Counted from the stretch's first letter, positions 10,222-19,286 are shown. The stretch is 64,000 nt of DNA from Nocardioides sp. WS12 (GCF_014108865.1 NZ_CP053928.1:1984001-2048000), one strand, 5' to 3'. A program made the numbers and translations. Notes: generated by a model from the sequence alone, not told the origin.

Positions 10222-11325
10222 CTAGTCGTGCCAGGCGAGGTCCTGGTTGCGGTCCCACAGGCTGCCGGTGACCGGACCCAGTCCGAGGACGTCCAGCGCC
10301 GCATTCGCCAGTTCTCCGTTGCGGATCGGCTGCGGTGACGCGCCGAATCCCGGCTGGTAGGTCGTGCTGGGCACGCGACGTGTCGTCCGGTTGAGCGTGT
10401 AGAGCGGGATGTTGTCGACGCCAGCTCCCCAGAACGCGAACGGCACGCGGAAGTTGCGGGGGTCGGTGGCCTTGCCGTGGTCCCTGGTGCCGGGGACCCC
10501 GCCGTGGTCCGAGGTGAGGATGATGACCGTGGACTTGCTCAGCGCGGGATCGCGCCGCACCTGGATCATGATGGATCCGAGCAGCAGGTCGATGCGCTTG
10601 ACGCCGTCGAGGTACTGCGGGCTCATCCAGCCGTAGGTGTGGCCCCGCTGGTCCGGCAGGCCCAGGTGCAGGAAGTAGAAGCTCCGGCGGACGCTGGCCA
10701 GGTCGTCGCGCAGCGCCGTGGTGACCGCGCCGTTCTGCTCGACCTTGATGTAGCTCCTGCCGACCGAGGTCGGCCACGAGCGGTCGAAGAGGGCGAACTT
10801 GGCCTTCGTGGAGAAGACCGCCGTCCGGCCGCCGGCGGCATGCACCTTCTCGAACACCGACGACACGGGGTGCCCGGCCGCCTGCTGCACGGTCCTGGTC
10901 GACGTCTCGGTGTTCCACGTGACGCCGTGTCCACCCGCGGAGGCCTTGATCCGTCGGCCCGTCACCATCGAGGTGTGGTTCGGCAGCGTCACCGTCATCT
11001 CGATCTGGGTGCGGGCATTGGTGGTGCCGGCGCCCTGGGTGACGATCAGTTTGTGGAGGTTCGGCGTCTTCGAGGGGCCGAGCTTCGTCAGCGCCGCTGG
11101 ATTGAGCCCGTCGACCGAGATCGCGATCACGTGCTTGCTGTTCAGCGCGAGGCGCGCGGCGGTCGGTACCGGCTCCGAGGCCGTCACCTGGCTGGCGGCC
11201 GGTCTCCCGGAAGCGGGTGTCGCCGCCGTACTGCCGGCATGGGTGAGGACCAGCGAACAGGCAACGACGAGCGTCGCGGTGAGTGCACGAGTCCGGAGTC
11301 GCGCCCCGAGGCGCAAGGAAGTCAC
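10222..11325 (-). CDS. Secreted alkaline-phosphatase-superfamily protein
   Basis: This 367-residue exported protein has the phosphodiesterase/sulfatase fold. After a signal peptide (RALTATLVVACSLVLTHAGS) come the metal ligands of the superfamily: Asp72 in AISVDGLN, the nucleophile Thr118 in LPNHTSMVTG, Asp and His in LGLPDQRGHTYG, and Asp-His in LTSDHGGVPG followed by another His. All ligands are intact, so it should be active on a phosphoester or similar bond. The substrate is unknown. GTG at 11325 is chosen because the frame upstream runs into murI's control region and is not signal-like. It is the catalytic counterpart of the degenerate domain in the 29587-31467 protein. It sits where mycobacteria carry a rhomboid gene. 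Confidence 0.85.
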   Translation of the reverse strand: MTSLRLGARLRTRALTATLVVACSLVLTHAGSTAATPASGRPAASQVTASEPVPTAARLALNSKHVIAISVDGLNPAALTKLGPSKTPNLHKLIVTQGAGTTNARTQIEMTVTLPNHTSMVTGRRIKASAGGHGVTWNTETSTRTVQQAAGHPVSSVFEKVHAAGGRTAVFSTKAKFALFDRSWPTSVGRSYIKVEQNGAVTTALRDDLASVRRSFYFLHLGLPDQRGHTYGWMSPQYLDGVKRIDLLLGSIMIQVRRDPALSKSTVIILTSDHGGVPGTRDHGKATDPRNFRVPFAFWGAGVDNIPLYTLNRTTRRVPSTTYQPGFGASPQPIRNGELANAALDVLGLGPVTGSLWDRNQDLAWHD

Positions 11326-11404
11326 GGCTCGAGCGTACGTCCCCGAACGTGATCTCGATCCCTGAATACCGACTGGGAGGGTGTCGACGTCGTAGTCTGA
11401 CCGG

Positions 11405-12253
11405 GTGCGGCACCTGAACCACCTCGACGTCGATGTCGACGCCCCCATCGGGATCTTCGATTCCGGGTTCGGTGGGCTCACGGTGGCCCGGTCGGTCATC
11501 GACCAGCTTCCGCACGAGTCGATCACCTATGTCGGCGACACCGCACGCCAGCCGTACGGCCCCAAGCCGATCGGTGAAGTGCGCGAATACGCCCTCGAAT
11601 GTCTCGATCACCTCGTCGAGCAGGGCGTGAAGGCACTCGTCATCGCCTGCAACTCCGCCAGTGCGGCCATGCTGCGCGATGCGCGCGAGCGGTACGACGT
11701 CCCGGTGGTCGAAGTGATCTACCCCGCCACGCGACGGGCGGTCGCCGCAAGTCGCAACGGTCGGATCGGTGTCATTTGTACCCGGTCCACCGCCGAGTCG
11801 ATGGCGTACGACGACGCGTTCGCCGCCGCGCCCCAGATCTCCCTGACCACCCGCGCCTGTCCGCGGTTCGTCGACTTCGTCGAGGCCGGCGTGACCGGCG
11901 GCGACGAGTTGATCGCGGTCGCCCACGAATACCTCGACCCACTGTCGGAACTCGGTGTCGACACCCTGATCCTCGGCTGTACGCACTACCCGCTCCTGAC
12001 CGGCGTCATCTCCTACGTGATGGGTGATGACGTGACGCTGGTGAGCAGCGCGGAGGAGTGCGCCAAGGACGTCTACCGGATGCTGGCCGACACCGGCCTG
12101 ATGCGCGCGACCGGCGAACCGTCGTACTCCTTCGTGACGACGGGTGCGCCGGCCGAGTTCGAGACGATCGGGCGCCGGTTCCTGGGCCCCGAACTGGTGG
12201 CGGCAGGACAGTTTGCAGGCGGGCTGGCCAACGCGAATGGGGGAGCTGCATGA
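11405..12253 (+). CDS. murI: Glutamate racemase
   Basis: This 282-residue enzyme makes D-glutamate for peptidoglycan. The two catalytic cysteines are Cys82 in VIACNSASA and Cys192 in LGCTHYPLL. The opening [14 protein letters not shown] and the [11 protein letters not shown] block are typical of MurI. The start is GTG at 11405. The stop overlaps the start of the next gene (ATGA), so the two are coupled. This is part of the conserved actinobacterial cys-murI-rph neighbourhood. Confidence 0.97.
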   Translation: MRHLNHLDVDVDAPIGIFDSGFGGLTVARSVIDQLPHESITYVGDTARQPYGPKPIGEVREYALECLDHLVEQGVKALVIACNSASAAMLRDARERYDVPVVEVIYPATRRAVAASRNGRIGVICTRSTAESMAYDDAFAAAPQISLTTRACPRFVDFVEAGVTGGDELIAVAHEYLDPLSELGVDTLILGCTHYPLLTGVISYVMGDDVTLVSSAEECAKDVYRMLADTGLMRATGEPSYSFVTTGAPAEFETIGRRFLGPELVAAGQFAGGLANANGGAA

Positions 12254-13071
12254 GTGACGAAGTGGCACCGGAGACGACTCTGCTCCGGGTTCCCGAGAGT
12301 GTGGCCGACCGCTCGATCAAGGTCACGGTCGTCGGCTGCTCCGGGTCCTATCCGGGACCGGAGTCACCGGCCAGTTGCTACCTCGTCCAGGCCACCGACG
12401 GACTGCGCACCTGGAGCATCGTGCTCGACATGGGCAACGGCGCGCTCGGTGTGCTGCAGCGCTACGTGGACCCGCTCAAGGTCGACGCGGTGTTCATCAG
12501 CCACCTGCACGCCGACCACTGCGTCGACATGACCAGCTACTACGTGCTGCGCAAGTACCACCCCAAGGGCAGCCAGCCGAAGATCCCCGTGTGGGGCCCG
12601 AAGGGCACGGCCAAGCGGCTCGCGAAGGCCTACGACCTGCCGCGCAAGCCCGGCATGAAGGAAGAGTTCGAGTTCCACCTCTACGGCGCCCCGATCACCA
12701 TCGGGCCCTTCCGTATCGAGTCCTGGGAGGTCCCGCACCCCGTGCCGGCCTACGGGATGCGGCTCACGGCGTTCGGCAAGACGCTCGCCTACAGCGGCGA
12801 CACCGGCCCCACGGATGTCCTCGACCAGATCGCCGCCGACGCCGACCTGTTCCTGTGCGAGGCGTCGTTCCGTTCGTGTGACGACAACCCGCCGGAGCTT
12901 CACCTCACCGGCCACGAGGCCGGCGAAGCGGCGACCCGGGCGGGCGCGAAGCGCCTGGTGATCACGCACGTGCCCCCGTGGCACGACGCGCAGGAGATGC
13001 TCGCCGAGGCAACCAAGACGTACGACGGCCCGCTGGAGCTCGCTGCGCAGGGCGTCGTCTACACGCTCTGA
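12250..13071 (+). CDS. MBL-fold hydrolase, Rv1339 type (putative cyclic nucleotide phosphodiesterase)
   Basis: This 273-residue cytosolic protein has the beta-lactamase-fold metal site [10 protein letters not shown] near residue 86, with further ligands at [17 protein letters not shown] and ITHVPPW. Place and sequence match Rv1339 of M. tuberculosis, reported as an atypical class II-like cAMP phosphodiesterase. Substrate specificity here is inferred from that. ATG at 12250 overlaps the murI stop and gives the family length; a longer frame would overlap murI. The gene converges on the response regulator at 13059 and the two coding regions share 13 bases. Confidence 0.88.
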   Translation: MSDEVAPETTLLRVPESVADRSIKVTVVGCSGSYPGPESPASCYLVQATDGLRTWSIVLDMGNGALGVLQRYVDPLKVDAVFISHLHADHCVDMTSYYVLRKYHPKGSQPKIPVWGPKGTAKRLAKAYDLPRKPGMKEEFEFHLYGAPITIGPFRIESWEVPHPVPAYGMRLTAFGKTLAYSGDTGPTDVLDQIAADADLFLCEASFRSCDDNPPELHLTGHEAGEAATRAGAKRLVITHVPPWHDAQEMLAEATKTYDGPLELAAQGVVYTL

Positions 13072-13724
13072 TCGCCGGCGTCGCGGATGCAGAGCGCGAT
13101 CTGGACCCGGTTGGTCGTCTCCAGCTTCTCGAACAGCTTCGAGACGTGGCCCTTGACCGTCGGCACCGACAGGAACAACTCGGCCGCGATCTCGGCGTTC
13201 GACAGGCCACGTCCGACGGCCTGGGCCACGTCGAGCTCGCGTTCGGTGAGGCGTTCGAGGCGGCGCTGGGCGTCGGTGGCGCGACCATCGGGCGACGCGA
13301 TGCGAACCCGCTCGATCAGGGTGCGGGTCACCGACGGCGACAGCATGGGGTCGCCGTCCGCGACCTTGCGCAGGGCGGCCACGATCTCGGCCGGCGGCGT
13401 GTCCTTGAGCAGGAAGCCGTCGGCGCCGGCCGCGAGGGCATTGACCACGTAGTCGTCGGCGTCGAAGGTGGTCAGCACGATCACGCGAGGCGGCACCGGA
13501 TCGTCGTGGAGGATCCGGGTGGCCGCGAGGCCGTCGAGCACGGGCATCCGGATGTCCATCAGGACCACGTCGGGGGCGAGCTCCCGGGCGAGGGCAACAC
13601 CGGCCCGGCCGTCAGCGGCCTCACCGACGACCGCGAGGTCTGCCTGCCCGCCGAGCATGAGGGCGAGCGCGGATCGCACCAACGGGTCGTCGTCGACGAT
13701 GATCACGCGGATCTGGTCGGTCAT
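13059..13724 (-). CDS. NarL/LuxR-family response regulator
   Basis: This 221-residue regulator has a receiver domain (IIVDDDPLVRS, phospho-Asp in VVLMDIRMPVLDG, Thr in VLTTFD, Lys in FLLKDTPP) and a C-terminal LuxR helix-turn-helix (LTERELDVAQAVGRGLSNAE and LFLSVPTVKGHVSKLFEKL). ATG at 13724 is chosen because a longer frame adds an arginine-rich stretch. Its start overlaps the stop of the kinase gene (ATGA), so the pair is coupled. The likely target is the ABC exporter that starts 131 bases beyond the kinase start, as with many Gram-positive NarL-type systems next to ABC-2 exporters. Confidence 0.94.
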   Translation of the reverse strand: MTDQIRVIIVDDDPLVRSALALMLGGQADLAVVGEAADGRAGVALARELAPDVVLMDIRMPVLDGLAATRILHDDPVPPRVIVLTTFDADDYVVNALAAGADGFLLKDTPPAEIVAALRKVADGDPMLSPSVTRTLIERVRIASPDGRATDAQRRLERLTERELDVAQAVGRGLSNAEIAAELFLSVPTVKGHVSKLFEKLETTNRVQIALCIRDAGDQSV

Positions 13725-14953
13725 CCGTTGCTGCCCTCGATGTCGTCGCGGCTGCCCGTCGCAGAGTCGGCGGGGTCCCACGGTAGCCACGTGCGGAGCA
13801 CGAACATCTGCGGGTCCGGCGATCCGGCGGCCGGTTCCTCCAGCCCGTGGGCGAGCCAGCCGCCACGCAGGGCCGCGCGTTCGGTGAGGCCGACCAGGCC
13901 CAGCCCGGCGCCCGGAGTGCGCGTGGGACCGAACCCGACCGCGTTGCGGAGGACGAGGTCGACGCCGTCTTCCGGCGAGCCCGTGAGGCTGATCCGCAGG
14001 GTCGCCGCAGGCGCGTGCTTGGAGGCGTTCGTGATCCCCTCCTGCACGATCCGGTAGACGGTCCGCCCCGCTGCGTCGGGCAACGGCGGCAACGGCGCCA
14101 GCCGGTCGTCGTACTCGATGGTGGCGCCGGCGTCGCGTGCGTCCTGCAGGAGGGCGGCGAGGTCGGCGTACGTCGGTTGCGGTCCGGTCAGTGGTGTCCC
14201 GGTCTCCTCGTCACGGAGCACGCCGAGCACCTCGCGGAGATCGGTGAGCGCCTCGTGGGCCTTGGCCTGGATCACGGCGACACTGCTGCGCATCTCTTCG
14301 GGGGAGAGGTCCTCGCGGAAGGTCAGCGCGCCCGCGTGCAGGGAGATTTGGGAGATCCGGTGGGCGAGGACGTCGTGCATCTCGCGGGCGATCCGGGCGC
14401 GCTCGTTCGACCGGGCCTGGTTTGCCCGCAGGTCGCGTTCGGCCTCGGCAGTCTCCGCGCGTTGGCGCAGTGTCCACAGGAGTTCGCGTCGGGAGCCGAT
14501 GAACATGCCCCACGCCAGCGCCGCGGCAACGAAGGCGATGCTGAAGGTGGTGATCAGCCAGGCGGGATCGTTGTCCGAGGTCGGCTGCACCTGGTAGTAG
14601 ACCCAGGTCATGGCCAGGTTGAGGGCACCGATCGTGATCACCTGCCACCAGCGTCGGCGGGTGGCCAGCGAGACCGTGGCCAGCAGGATCGCGCCGCCAC
14701 CGGAGGCGGTGAGCGGCGTCATCAGCGCGGTGATGACGGCAATCGTCATCGGCCAGCGGCGGCGCCACCACACGAGGACGAACGCGGAGATGCCGAAGAC
14801 GATGTCGAGGACGAACAGCCACTCGCGGTCGCTGTCGGCCTGCGCCTCAAGGACCGGCACCCAGGCCAGGCCACTGACAGCGAGCGCCAGCGCGTAGCGC
14901 CAGAGGTGGCCGTACCAGCGCAGCGGCGGCTGGTAGTCGTGTCCCCCGTCCAT
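13721..14953 (-). CDS. NarL-family sensor histidine kinase (HisKA_3 type)
   Basis: This 410-residue kinase has an N-terminal block of about five membrane spans with very short loops (residues about 18-150), so it probably senses something within the membrane. The dimerisation helix carries the phospho-acceptor His in REMHDVLAHRISQIS. It is followed by HATPase motifs: N box GITNASKHA and glycine box GAGLGLVGLTERA. It is coupled by ATGA to the regulator gene and is divergent from an ABC ATPase gene, a classic arrangement for systems that respond to membrane-active compounds and induce an exporter. Confidence 0.93.
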   Translation of the reverse strand: MDGGHDYQPPLRWYGHLWRYALALAVSGLAWVPVLEAQADSDREWLFVLDIVFGISAFVLVWWRRRWPMTIAVITALMTPLTASGGGAILLATVSLATRRRWWQVITIGALNLAMTWVYYQVQPTSDNDPAWLITTFSIAFVAAALAWGMFIGSRRELLWTLRQRAETAEAERDLRANQARSNERARIAREMHDVLAHRISQISLHAGALTFREDLSPEEMRSSVAVIQAKAHEALTDLREVLGVLRDEETGTPLTGPQPTYADLAALLQDARDAGATIEYDDRLAPLPPLPDAAGRTVYRIVQEGITNASKHAPAATLRISLTGSPEDGVDLVLRNAVGFGPTRTPGAGLGLVGLTERAALRGGWLAHGLEEPAAGSPDPQMFVLRTWLPWDPADSATGSRDDIEGSNG

Positions 14954-15083
14954 GGTTCGAGGTTAGGGCGTCCGGGGCGGCCGGGGGCAGCGCCCGAGGG
15001 TGGCCGCGCCCCCTACTTTGGTCGCAGCGATCCGGGCCGCGGGTCCGATGCGCGCGCTGGAGCGAATGCGGCAGGCTGGGCGC

Positions 15084-16025
15084 ATGATCACAGTGGATCA
15101 ACTCACAGTTTCCTACGGCGACTTCACCGCCGTCGACGACATCAGCTTCATCGCGCAGCCCGGCCGGGTCACCGGCTTCCTCGGCCCCAACGGTGCAGGC
15201 AAGTCGACGTCGATGCGCGTGATGGTCGGCCTCACTCCTCCGACGCGCGGCCAGGTCACCATCGGTGGTCTCCGCTACCACGACATCCCCAACCCGGCCC
15301 GCCACGTCGGCTCGCTCCTCGACGCGTCCGCGCAGCACGCCGGCCGCACTGGTCGGGAGATCCTGACCATCGGTGCGCTGACCATGGGACTGCCGAAGAC
15401 CCGGGTCGACGAGATGCTCGAACTGGTCGGCCTGACCGACGCCGAGTCCGGTCGTCGGCTGCGCAACTACTCCCTGGGCATGAAGCAGCGTCTCGGCATC
15501 GCCCACGCTCTGCTCGGTGACCCGTCGGTGCTGATCCTCGACGAGCCGGCCAACGGCCTCGACCCCGCCGGCATCCGCTGGATGCGCGGCCTGCTCAAGG
15601 GGTACGCCGACCGCGGCGGCACCGTGCTGCTGTCCAGCCACCTCCTGCACGAGGTCGAGCAGATCGCCGACGAGATGATCCTGATCGGCCGCGGCAAGAT
15701 CGTTGCCCGCGGTGACAAGGCCACCCTGCTCGCCGGTGCGAACACCACGGCGGTCACCATGGCCACCTCGCTCGACAACGGCGCCCTCGGCAACGCCCTC
15801 ACCGCAGCCGGGCACGGGGTCGAACCCGCCGGAGCCGGACTGAAGATCCTGGCCACGACCGAGCAGGTCGGCCGGGTCGCGCTGGCGGCAGGCGTCGTGC
15901 TGACTGACCTCCGGACCGGCGGCGCCGGCCTGGAGGACCTGTTCCTCGAGCTGACCTCGTCCACGGCCCGCGAGGCCGTGCCCGGTATGGCCCCCGTCCC
16001 GACTTCCGGAGGTATCCCGGCATGA
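15084..16025 (+). CDS. ABC transporter ATP-binding protein
   Basis: This is a 313-residue ATPase of a type ABC-2 exporter. It has Walker A GPNGAGKSTSM, the Q-loop region after it, signature YSLGMKQRLGIAHALLG, Walker B VLILDEPANGLDPAG and the switch His in LLSSHLLHEVEQ. The last 100 residues are a family-typical C-terminal extension. ATG at 15084 gives the normal start MITVDQLTVSYGDFTAVDD. It is coupled by ATGA to the permease gene. With the divergent two-component system it forms a four-gene module. Confidence 0.94.
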   Translation: MITVDQLTVSYGDFTAVDDISFIAQPGRVTGFLGPNGAGKSTSMRVMVGLTPPTRGQVTIGGLRYHDIPNPARHVGSLLDASAQHAGRTGREILTIGALTMGLPKTRVDEMLELVGLTDAESGRRLRNYSLGMKQRLGIAHALLGDPSVLILDEPANGLDPAGIRWMRGLLKGYADRGGTVLLSSHLLHEVEQIADEMILIGRGKIVARGDKATLLAGANTTAVTMATSLDNGALGNALTAAGHGVEPAGAGLKILATTEQVGRVALAAGVVLTDLRTGGAGLEDLFLELTSSTAREAVPGMAPVPTSGGIPA

Positions 16026-16843
16026 GCACTGCACCCATGACCCTCGACCTGTCCAAGAGCGGCCCGATCCCCTTCGGACGGCTCGTCACCGTCGAGTGGC
16101 GCAAGATGGTCGACACCAAGAGCGGCATCTGGCTGATGGGCATCACCGGCGGCCTGCTGGCGCTGGTGATGGCACTGGTGGTCCTGGTCGTTGGCCTCAA
16201 CGACGGGCTGGTCACCGCCAGTGACCTCGTTCAGATCTTCACCATCCCGGTCTCCATCCTGGTGCCCGTGTTCGCGATCCTGGTCGTCACCAGCGAGTGG
16301 AGCCAGCGCAACAACCTGACCACCTTCACGCTCGAACCGCACCGCCTGCGGGTGATGGGCGCCAAGCTGGTCGCCGTGACCGCGCTGGCGATCAGTACCA
16401 TCGCGCTCGCCTTCCTGCTCGGGGCGCTGACCAACCTGCTGTGCGGTGTCGTCACGGGGAACCCGCTGCAGTGGGAGCTCGACGGCTCGCAGCTCGCCTG
16501 GATCGTCGTCGGCCAGATGGCTTTCTTCGCCATGGGCTACGCCCTGGCGTGCCTCCTGCTGAACACCCCGGGCGCGATCGCGTTGTACTACGTCGTCGCG
16601 CTGGTGCTGCCGATCGTGGTCTGGACCCCGCTGTACTTCATCTTCGATTGGGCCAAGGACGTCCTGCCGTGGATCGACATCAACACGGCTCTCACGCCGC
16701 TGATGTCCGGGAATGACTTCGCCGGGGAGTCGGTGACGCCCGAGCTGATCAATTACGTCCAGGGTGCATGGACCATCGTTTTGTGGGTAGGGATCCCTGT
16801 GACCCTCGGCCTGTGGCGAATCATGCGGGCCGAAGTGAAGTGA
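16022..16843 (+). CDS. ABC-2 type transporter permease
   Basis: This 273-residue membrane protein has about six spans: IWLMGITGGLLALVMALVV, IPVSILVPVFAILVV, LAISTIALAFLLGALTNLL, AWIVVGQMAFFAMGYALACL, ALYYVVALVLPIVVWTPLY and WTIVLWVGIPVTLGLW. The short hydrophilic segment VTSEWSQRNNLTTFTLEPHR after the second span is characteristic of ABC-2 permeases in drug or lantibiotic-immunity systems. It pairs with the preceding ATPase. The gene is followed by a strong hairpin at 16890. Confidence 0.9.
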   Translation: MSTAPMTLDLSKSGPIPFGRLVTVEWRKMVDTKSGIWLMGITGGLLALVMALVVLVVGLNDGLVTASDLVQIFTIPVSILVPVFAILVVTSEWSQRNNLTTFTLEPHRLRVMGAKLVAVTALAISTIALAFLLGALTNLLCGVVTGNPLQWELDGSQLAWIVVGQMAFFAMGYALACLLLNTPGAIALYYVVALVLPIVVWTPLYFIFDWAKDVLPWIDINTALTPLMSGNDFAGESVTPELINYVQGAWTIVLWVGIPVTLGLWRIMRAEVK

Positions 16844-16889
16844 TCAAGTCGACCTCCTGCGGATCCCGGGACTGCAGGAAGACGGTGTG

Positions 16890-16937
16890 AAACGGTCACC
16901 GGGCGTTGTCGGACACGACACCGCCCGGTGACCGTTT
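16890..16937 (+). terminator. Long hairpin after the ABC permease gene
   Basis: AAACGGTCACCGGGCG (16890-16905) pairs perfectly with its inverse complement at 16922-16937. The middle continues with one mismatch and five more pairs around a GACA loop, so the whole 48 bases fold into 21 pairs. It lies 46 bases after the permease stop. There is no long T run after it, as is common for actinobacterial terminators. It also shows that a TTG start at 16906 for the following gene is unlikely, since that codon would lie inside the stem. Confidence 0.8.
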
Positions 16938-16965
16938 GCTTTCCCCGGACCGCGACCGTGTTCGC

Positions 16966-17724
16966 GTGGGCAACGGATACCTGCGTTTCGCCGCTCTCGG
17001 CGACAGCACAACCGTCGGACTCGGTGACCCCGTTCCGGGCGGGGAGTGGCGGGGCTGGGCCCGGCTGCTGACCGAGTCACTCAAGTCGTCGTACGACGTC
17101 TCCTTCTGCAATCTCGCCATCTCAGGGGCCACCGCAGCGATTGTGCGGGAGCAACAGCTCGCCCAGGCGCTCGCGCACCGACCGGACCTCGCGTCCCTCA
17201 TGGTCGGTGTCAACGACACGCTGCGGTCGTCGTGGAACGCTGACCGGTTGCGCTCGGACCTGCTGGAGACCGCCGGTGCCCTCGTCGACGGGGGCGCGAC
17301 CCTGATGACGGCGCGCTGGCACGACCACGGCGCCGTACTGGGCCTGCCGCGGGTCGTGGTGCGACCGATCAAGGAACGCATCGAGGTCCTCAACGAGGTG
17401 TACGACGAGGTGCACGCGACCCACGGCGGCATCCGGCTGGATCTGGCGTTGCTGCCGGAGGTCCTGCAGCGGGAGTGCTGGTCCATCGACCGCTTCCACC
17501 CCTCCGAACTCGGTCACCGGGCCCTGGCTCGAGCCTGGGCCGAGCGGCTCCGGACGGCGGGATTCGAGTTGCCGATGCCGGATCTGGAGCCCTCGGGCGG
17601 ATGCCCGCCGAGCTGGCGGCGCGACGTCGCGTGGATGGTCACCGAGGGTGCGCCGTGGGTCGGACGGCGTGCGCGTGACCTCGGGCCGTGGGCGGTGCGT
17701 CGGGCGATCGGGGCCGGTCGATAA
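16966..17724 (+). CDS. SGNH/GDSL-type hydrolase
   Basis: This 252-residue esterase-fold protein has the block I motif AALGDSTTVGLGD with the nucleophile serine, block II glycine in NLAISGATAA, block III MVGVNDTL with the oxyanion Asn, and block V Asp-x-x-His in DRFHPSELGH. These are all catalytic residues of SGNH hydrolases. No signal peptide is visible, so it is probably cytosolic. GTG at 16966 is chosen because it stands just before the first strand, while an upstream TTG lies inside a hairpin. The natural substrate is unknown. It stands nine bases before rph. Confidence 0.85.
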   Translation: MGNGYLRFAALGDSTTVGLGDPVPGGEWRGWARLLTESLKSSYDVSFCNLAISGATAAIVREQQLAQALAHRPDLASLMVGVNDTLRSSWNADRLRSDLLETAGALVDGGATLMTARWHDHGAVLGLPRVVVRPIKERIEVLNEVYDEVHATHGGIRLDLALLPEVLQRECWSIDRFHPSELGHRALARAWAERLRTAGFELPMPDLEPSGGCPPSWRRDVAWMVTEGAPWVGRRARDLGPWAVRRAIGAGR

Positions 17725-17733
17725 GTTGGCTCC

Positions 17734-18441
17734 ATGAGTACCCGTGAGGATGGCCGTGCCGACGACGAGCTCCGCCCCGTCAAGATCACCCGCAACTGGC
17801 TCGACCACCCGGCCGGGTCGGTCCTGATCGAGTTCGGCAAGACCCGCGTGCTCTGTGCGGCGTCCGCGTCGCCGGGTGTGCCGCGGTGGCGCAAGGGCTC
17901 CGGTCTGGGCTGGGTCACAGCCGAGTACGCGATGCTCCCCGCCGCCACCAACACCCGCTCGGACCGTGAGTCGGTCAAGGGCCGGATCGGTGGTCGCACC
18001 CACGAGATCAGCCGTCTGATCGGCCGCTCGCTGCGAGCCGTCATCGACGACAAGGCCCTGGGCGAGAACACCATCCAGATCGACTGCGACGTGCTGCAGG
18101 CCGACGGTGGCACCCGCACCGCCGCCATCACGGGCGCCTACATCGCACTCGCCGACGCCTGCGCGAAGCTCGGTGTGTCCGGTGCGCTGACCGACTCCGT
18201 TGCGGCGATCAGCGTCGGCATCATCGACGGCGTCCCGCGCCTGGACCTGCCGTACGTCGAGGACGTCCGCGCCGAGACCGACATGAACATCGTGATGACC
18301 GGCGCCGGTAAGTTCGTCGAGGTGCAGGGCACGGCCGAGGGCGCAGCCTTCGACCGCGCCGAGCTCGACGCGCTGCTCAGCCTGGGCGAGAAGGGCTGCG
18401 TCGATCTCACTCGCCTCCAGCTCGCCTCCCTCGCGGAGTGA
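17734..18441 (+). CDS. rph: Ribonuclease PH
   Basis: This 235-residue phosphorolytic 3'-5' exonuclease trims tRNA 3' ends. Family landmarks are [36 protein letters not shown], the phosphate-binding arginine region [39 protein letters not shown] and [20 protein letters not shown]. Length and sequence are fully normal. It is coupled to rdgB by a GTGA overlap, the same order as in mycobacteria. Confidence 0.97.
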   Translation: MSTREDGRADDELRPVKITRNWLDHPAGSVLIEFGKTRVLCAASASPGVPRWRKGSGLGWVTAEYAMLPAATNTRSDRESVKGRIGGRTHEISRLIGRSLRAVIDDKALGENTIQIDCDVLQADGGTRTAAITGAYIALADACAKLGVSGALTDSVAAISVGIIDGVPRLDLPYVEDVRAETDMNIVMTGAGKFVEVQGTAEGAAFDRAELDALLSLGEKGCVDLTRLQLASLAE

Positions 18442-19070
18442 CCTCGGTGGTCGAGCCTGTCGAGACCCGCGTTCTCGTTGCGTCCCGCAACCTCAAGAAG
18501 GTCGAGGAGATGCGGCGGATCCTCGCCGAGCACCTCGAGGGTGGGGTCGAGGTCGTCGGCCTCGATGACGTCGCCACCTTCGACGAGCCGGTCGAGGACG
18601 AGCCCACCTTCGAGGGCAACGCCCTGCTCAAGGCCCGGGCAGGCGTCCTGGCCACCGGCCTGCCGACGATCGCGGACGACTCAGGTCTCTGCGTCGACGC
18701 CCTCAACGGCATGCCGGGCGTGCTGTCGGCGCGCTGGAGTGGCCCGCCGAAGTCGGACGAACGCAACAACAGCCTGCTGCTGGCCCAGCTGAGAGACGTG
18801 CCCGACGACCGTCGTACGGCGCACTTCGCCTGTGCCGTCGCGCTGGTCCACCCCGACGGGCGCGAGCTCGTCGTCGAGGGGCGGATGGACGGGCGCGTGA
18901 TCCGCGAGGTCCGGGGGAGCGGCGGGTTCGGCTACGACGTGCTGTTCGTGGCCGACGACTTCCCCGACGTCACGACCGCCGAGCTGTCCCGCGAGGACAA
19001 GGACGCCGTTTCCCACCGGGGCAAGGCGTTGCGCGAGATCGCGCCGCTGGTCGCCGGCCTGCTGGCCTGA
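18438..19070 (+). CDS. rdgB: Non-canonical purine NTP pyrophosphatase (RdgB/HAM1 family)
   Basis: This 210-residue enzyme hydrolyses dITP, XTP and similar triphosphates to keep them out of DNA. Motifs are [18 protein letters not shown] for triphosphate binding, [33 protein letters not shown], and the closing [12 protein letters not shown]. The GTG at 18438 overlaps the rph stop; a GTG at 18447 is also possible. The first eleven or so residues ([10 protein letters not shown]) lie in a repeat-like sequence and are absent from typical RdgB proteins, which start just before VLVASRN. Confidence 0.95.
   Translation: MTSVVEPVETRVLVASRNLKKVEEMRRILAEHLEGGVEVVGLDDVATFDEPVEDEPTFEGNALLKARAGVLATGLPTIADDSGLCVDALNGMPGVLSARWSGPPKSDERNNSLLLAQLRDVPDDRRTAHFACAVALVHPDGRELVVEGRMDGRVIREVRGSGGFGYDVLFVADDFPDVTTAELSREDKDAVSHRGKALREIAPLVAGLLA
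18446..18468. repeat. Dispersed-repeat-like element at the rph-rdgB junction
   Basis: GGTGGTCGAGCCTGTCGAGA followed by CCC occupies the first codons of rdgB. The GGTCGAG/CGAGACC arrangement resembles an intergenic repeat that I recall from Nocardioides-like genomes. This window holds one such copy only, so the assignment as a repeat family rests on memory. If correct, the element supplies part of the rdgB N-terminus. Confidence 0.4.
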
Positions 19071-19081
19071 CGAACTGAGGG

Positions 19082-19163
19082 TGCCGAAGGCGGGACTCGA
19101 ACCCGCACGCTCGAAAGCACAGGTTCCTAAGACCTGCGTGTCTACCAGTTCCACCACTCCGGC
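19082..19163 (-). tRNA. tRNA-Leu (anticodon UAG)
   Basis: The acceptor stem pairs GCCGGAG with CTTCGGC (one G-T), the anticodon stem is CAGGT/ACCTG, and the loop is CTTAGGA with anticodon TAG. There is a long variable arm, as in leucine tRNAs, and a T arm around GGTTCGAGTCC. The terminal CCA is not encoded. It reads CUA and probably other CUN codons. It lies on the opposite strand from rdgB. Confidence 0.95.
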
Positions 19164-19215
19164 AGGAGCGGGTCGATCGTAGGACGGTCGACTCGAAACG
19201 TCGCACCGGGGACTG

Positions 19216-19253
19216 CCTTGCGGTGTTGATTGATATCAATCAACACCGCAAGG
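19216..19253. terminator. 38-bp perfect palindrome, probable terminator
   Basis: CCTTGCGGTGTTGATTGAT is followed directly by its inverse complement, which gives two 19-base arms with no spacer. The centre is AT-rich (GATATC) in an otherwise GC-rich sequence. It lies 33 bases after the stop of the minus-strand membrane protein gene and before tRNA-Leu on the same strand, so a transcription terminator is the simplest reading. A protein-binding site cannot be excluded. Confidence 0.65.
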
Positions 19254-19286
19254 GGCGTGTCCGTTGCGGTGCTCAGCCGAGCTGGA

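Noticed and set aside
16906..16965. TTG start for the GDSL hydrolase
   Set aside because: The codon lies inside a 48-base hairpin, and no ribosome site precedes it. GTG at 16966 fits the fold better.
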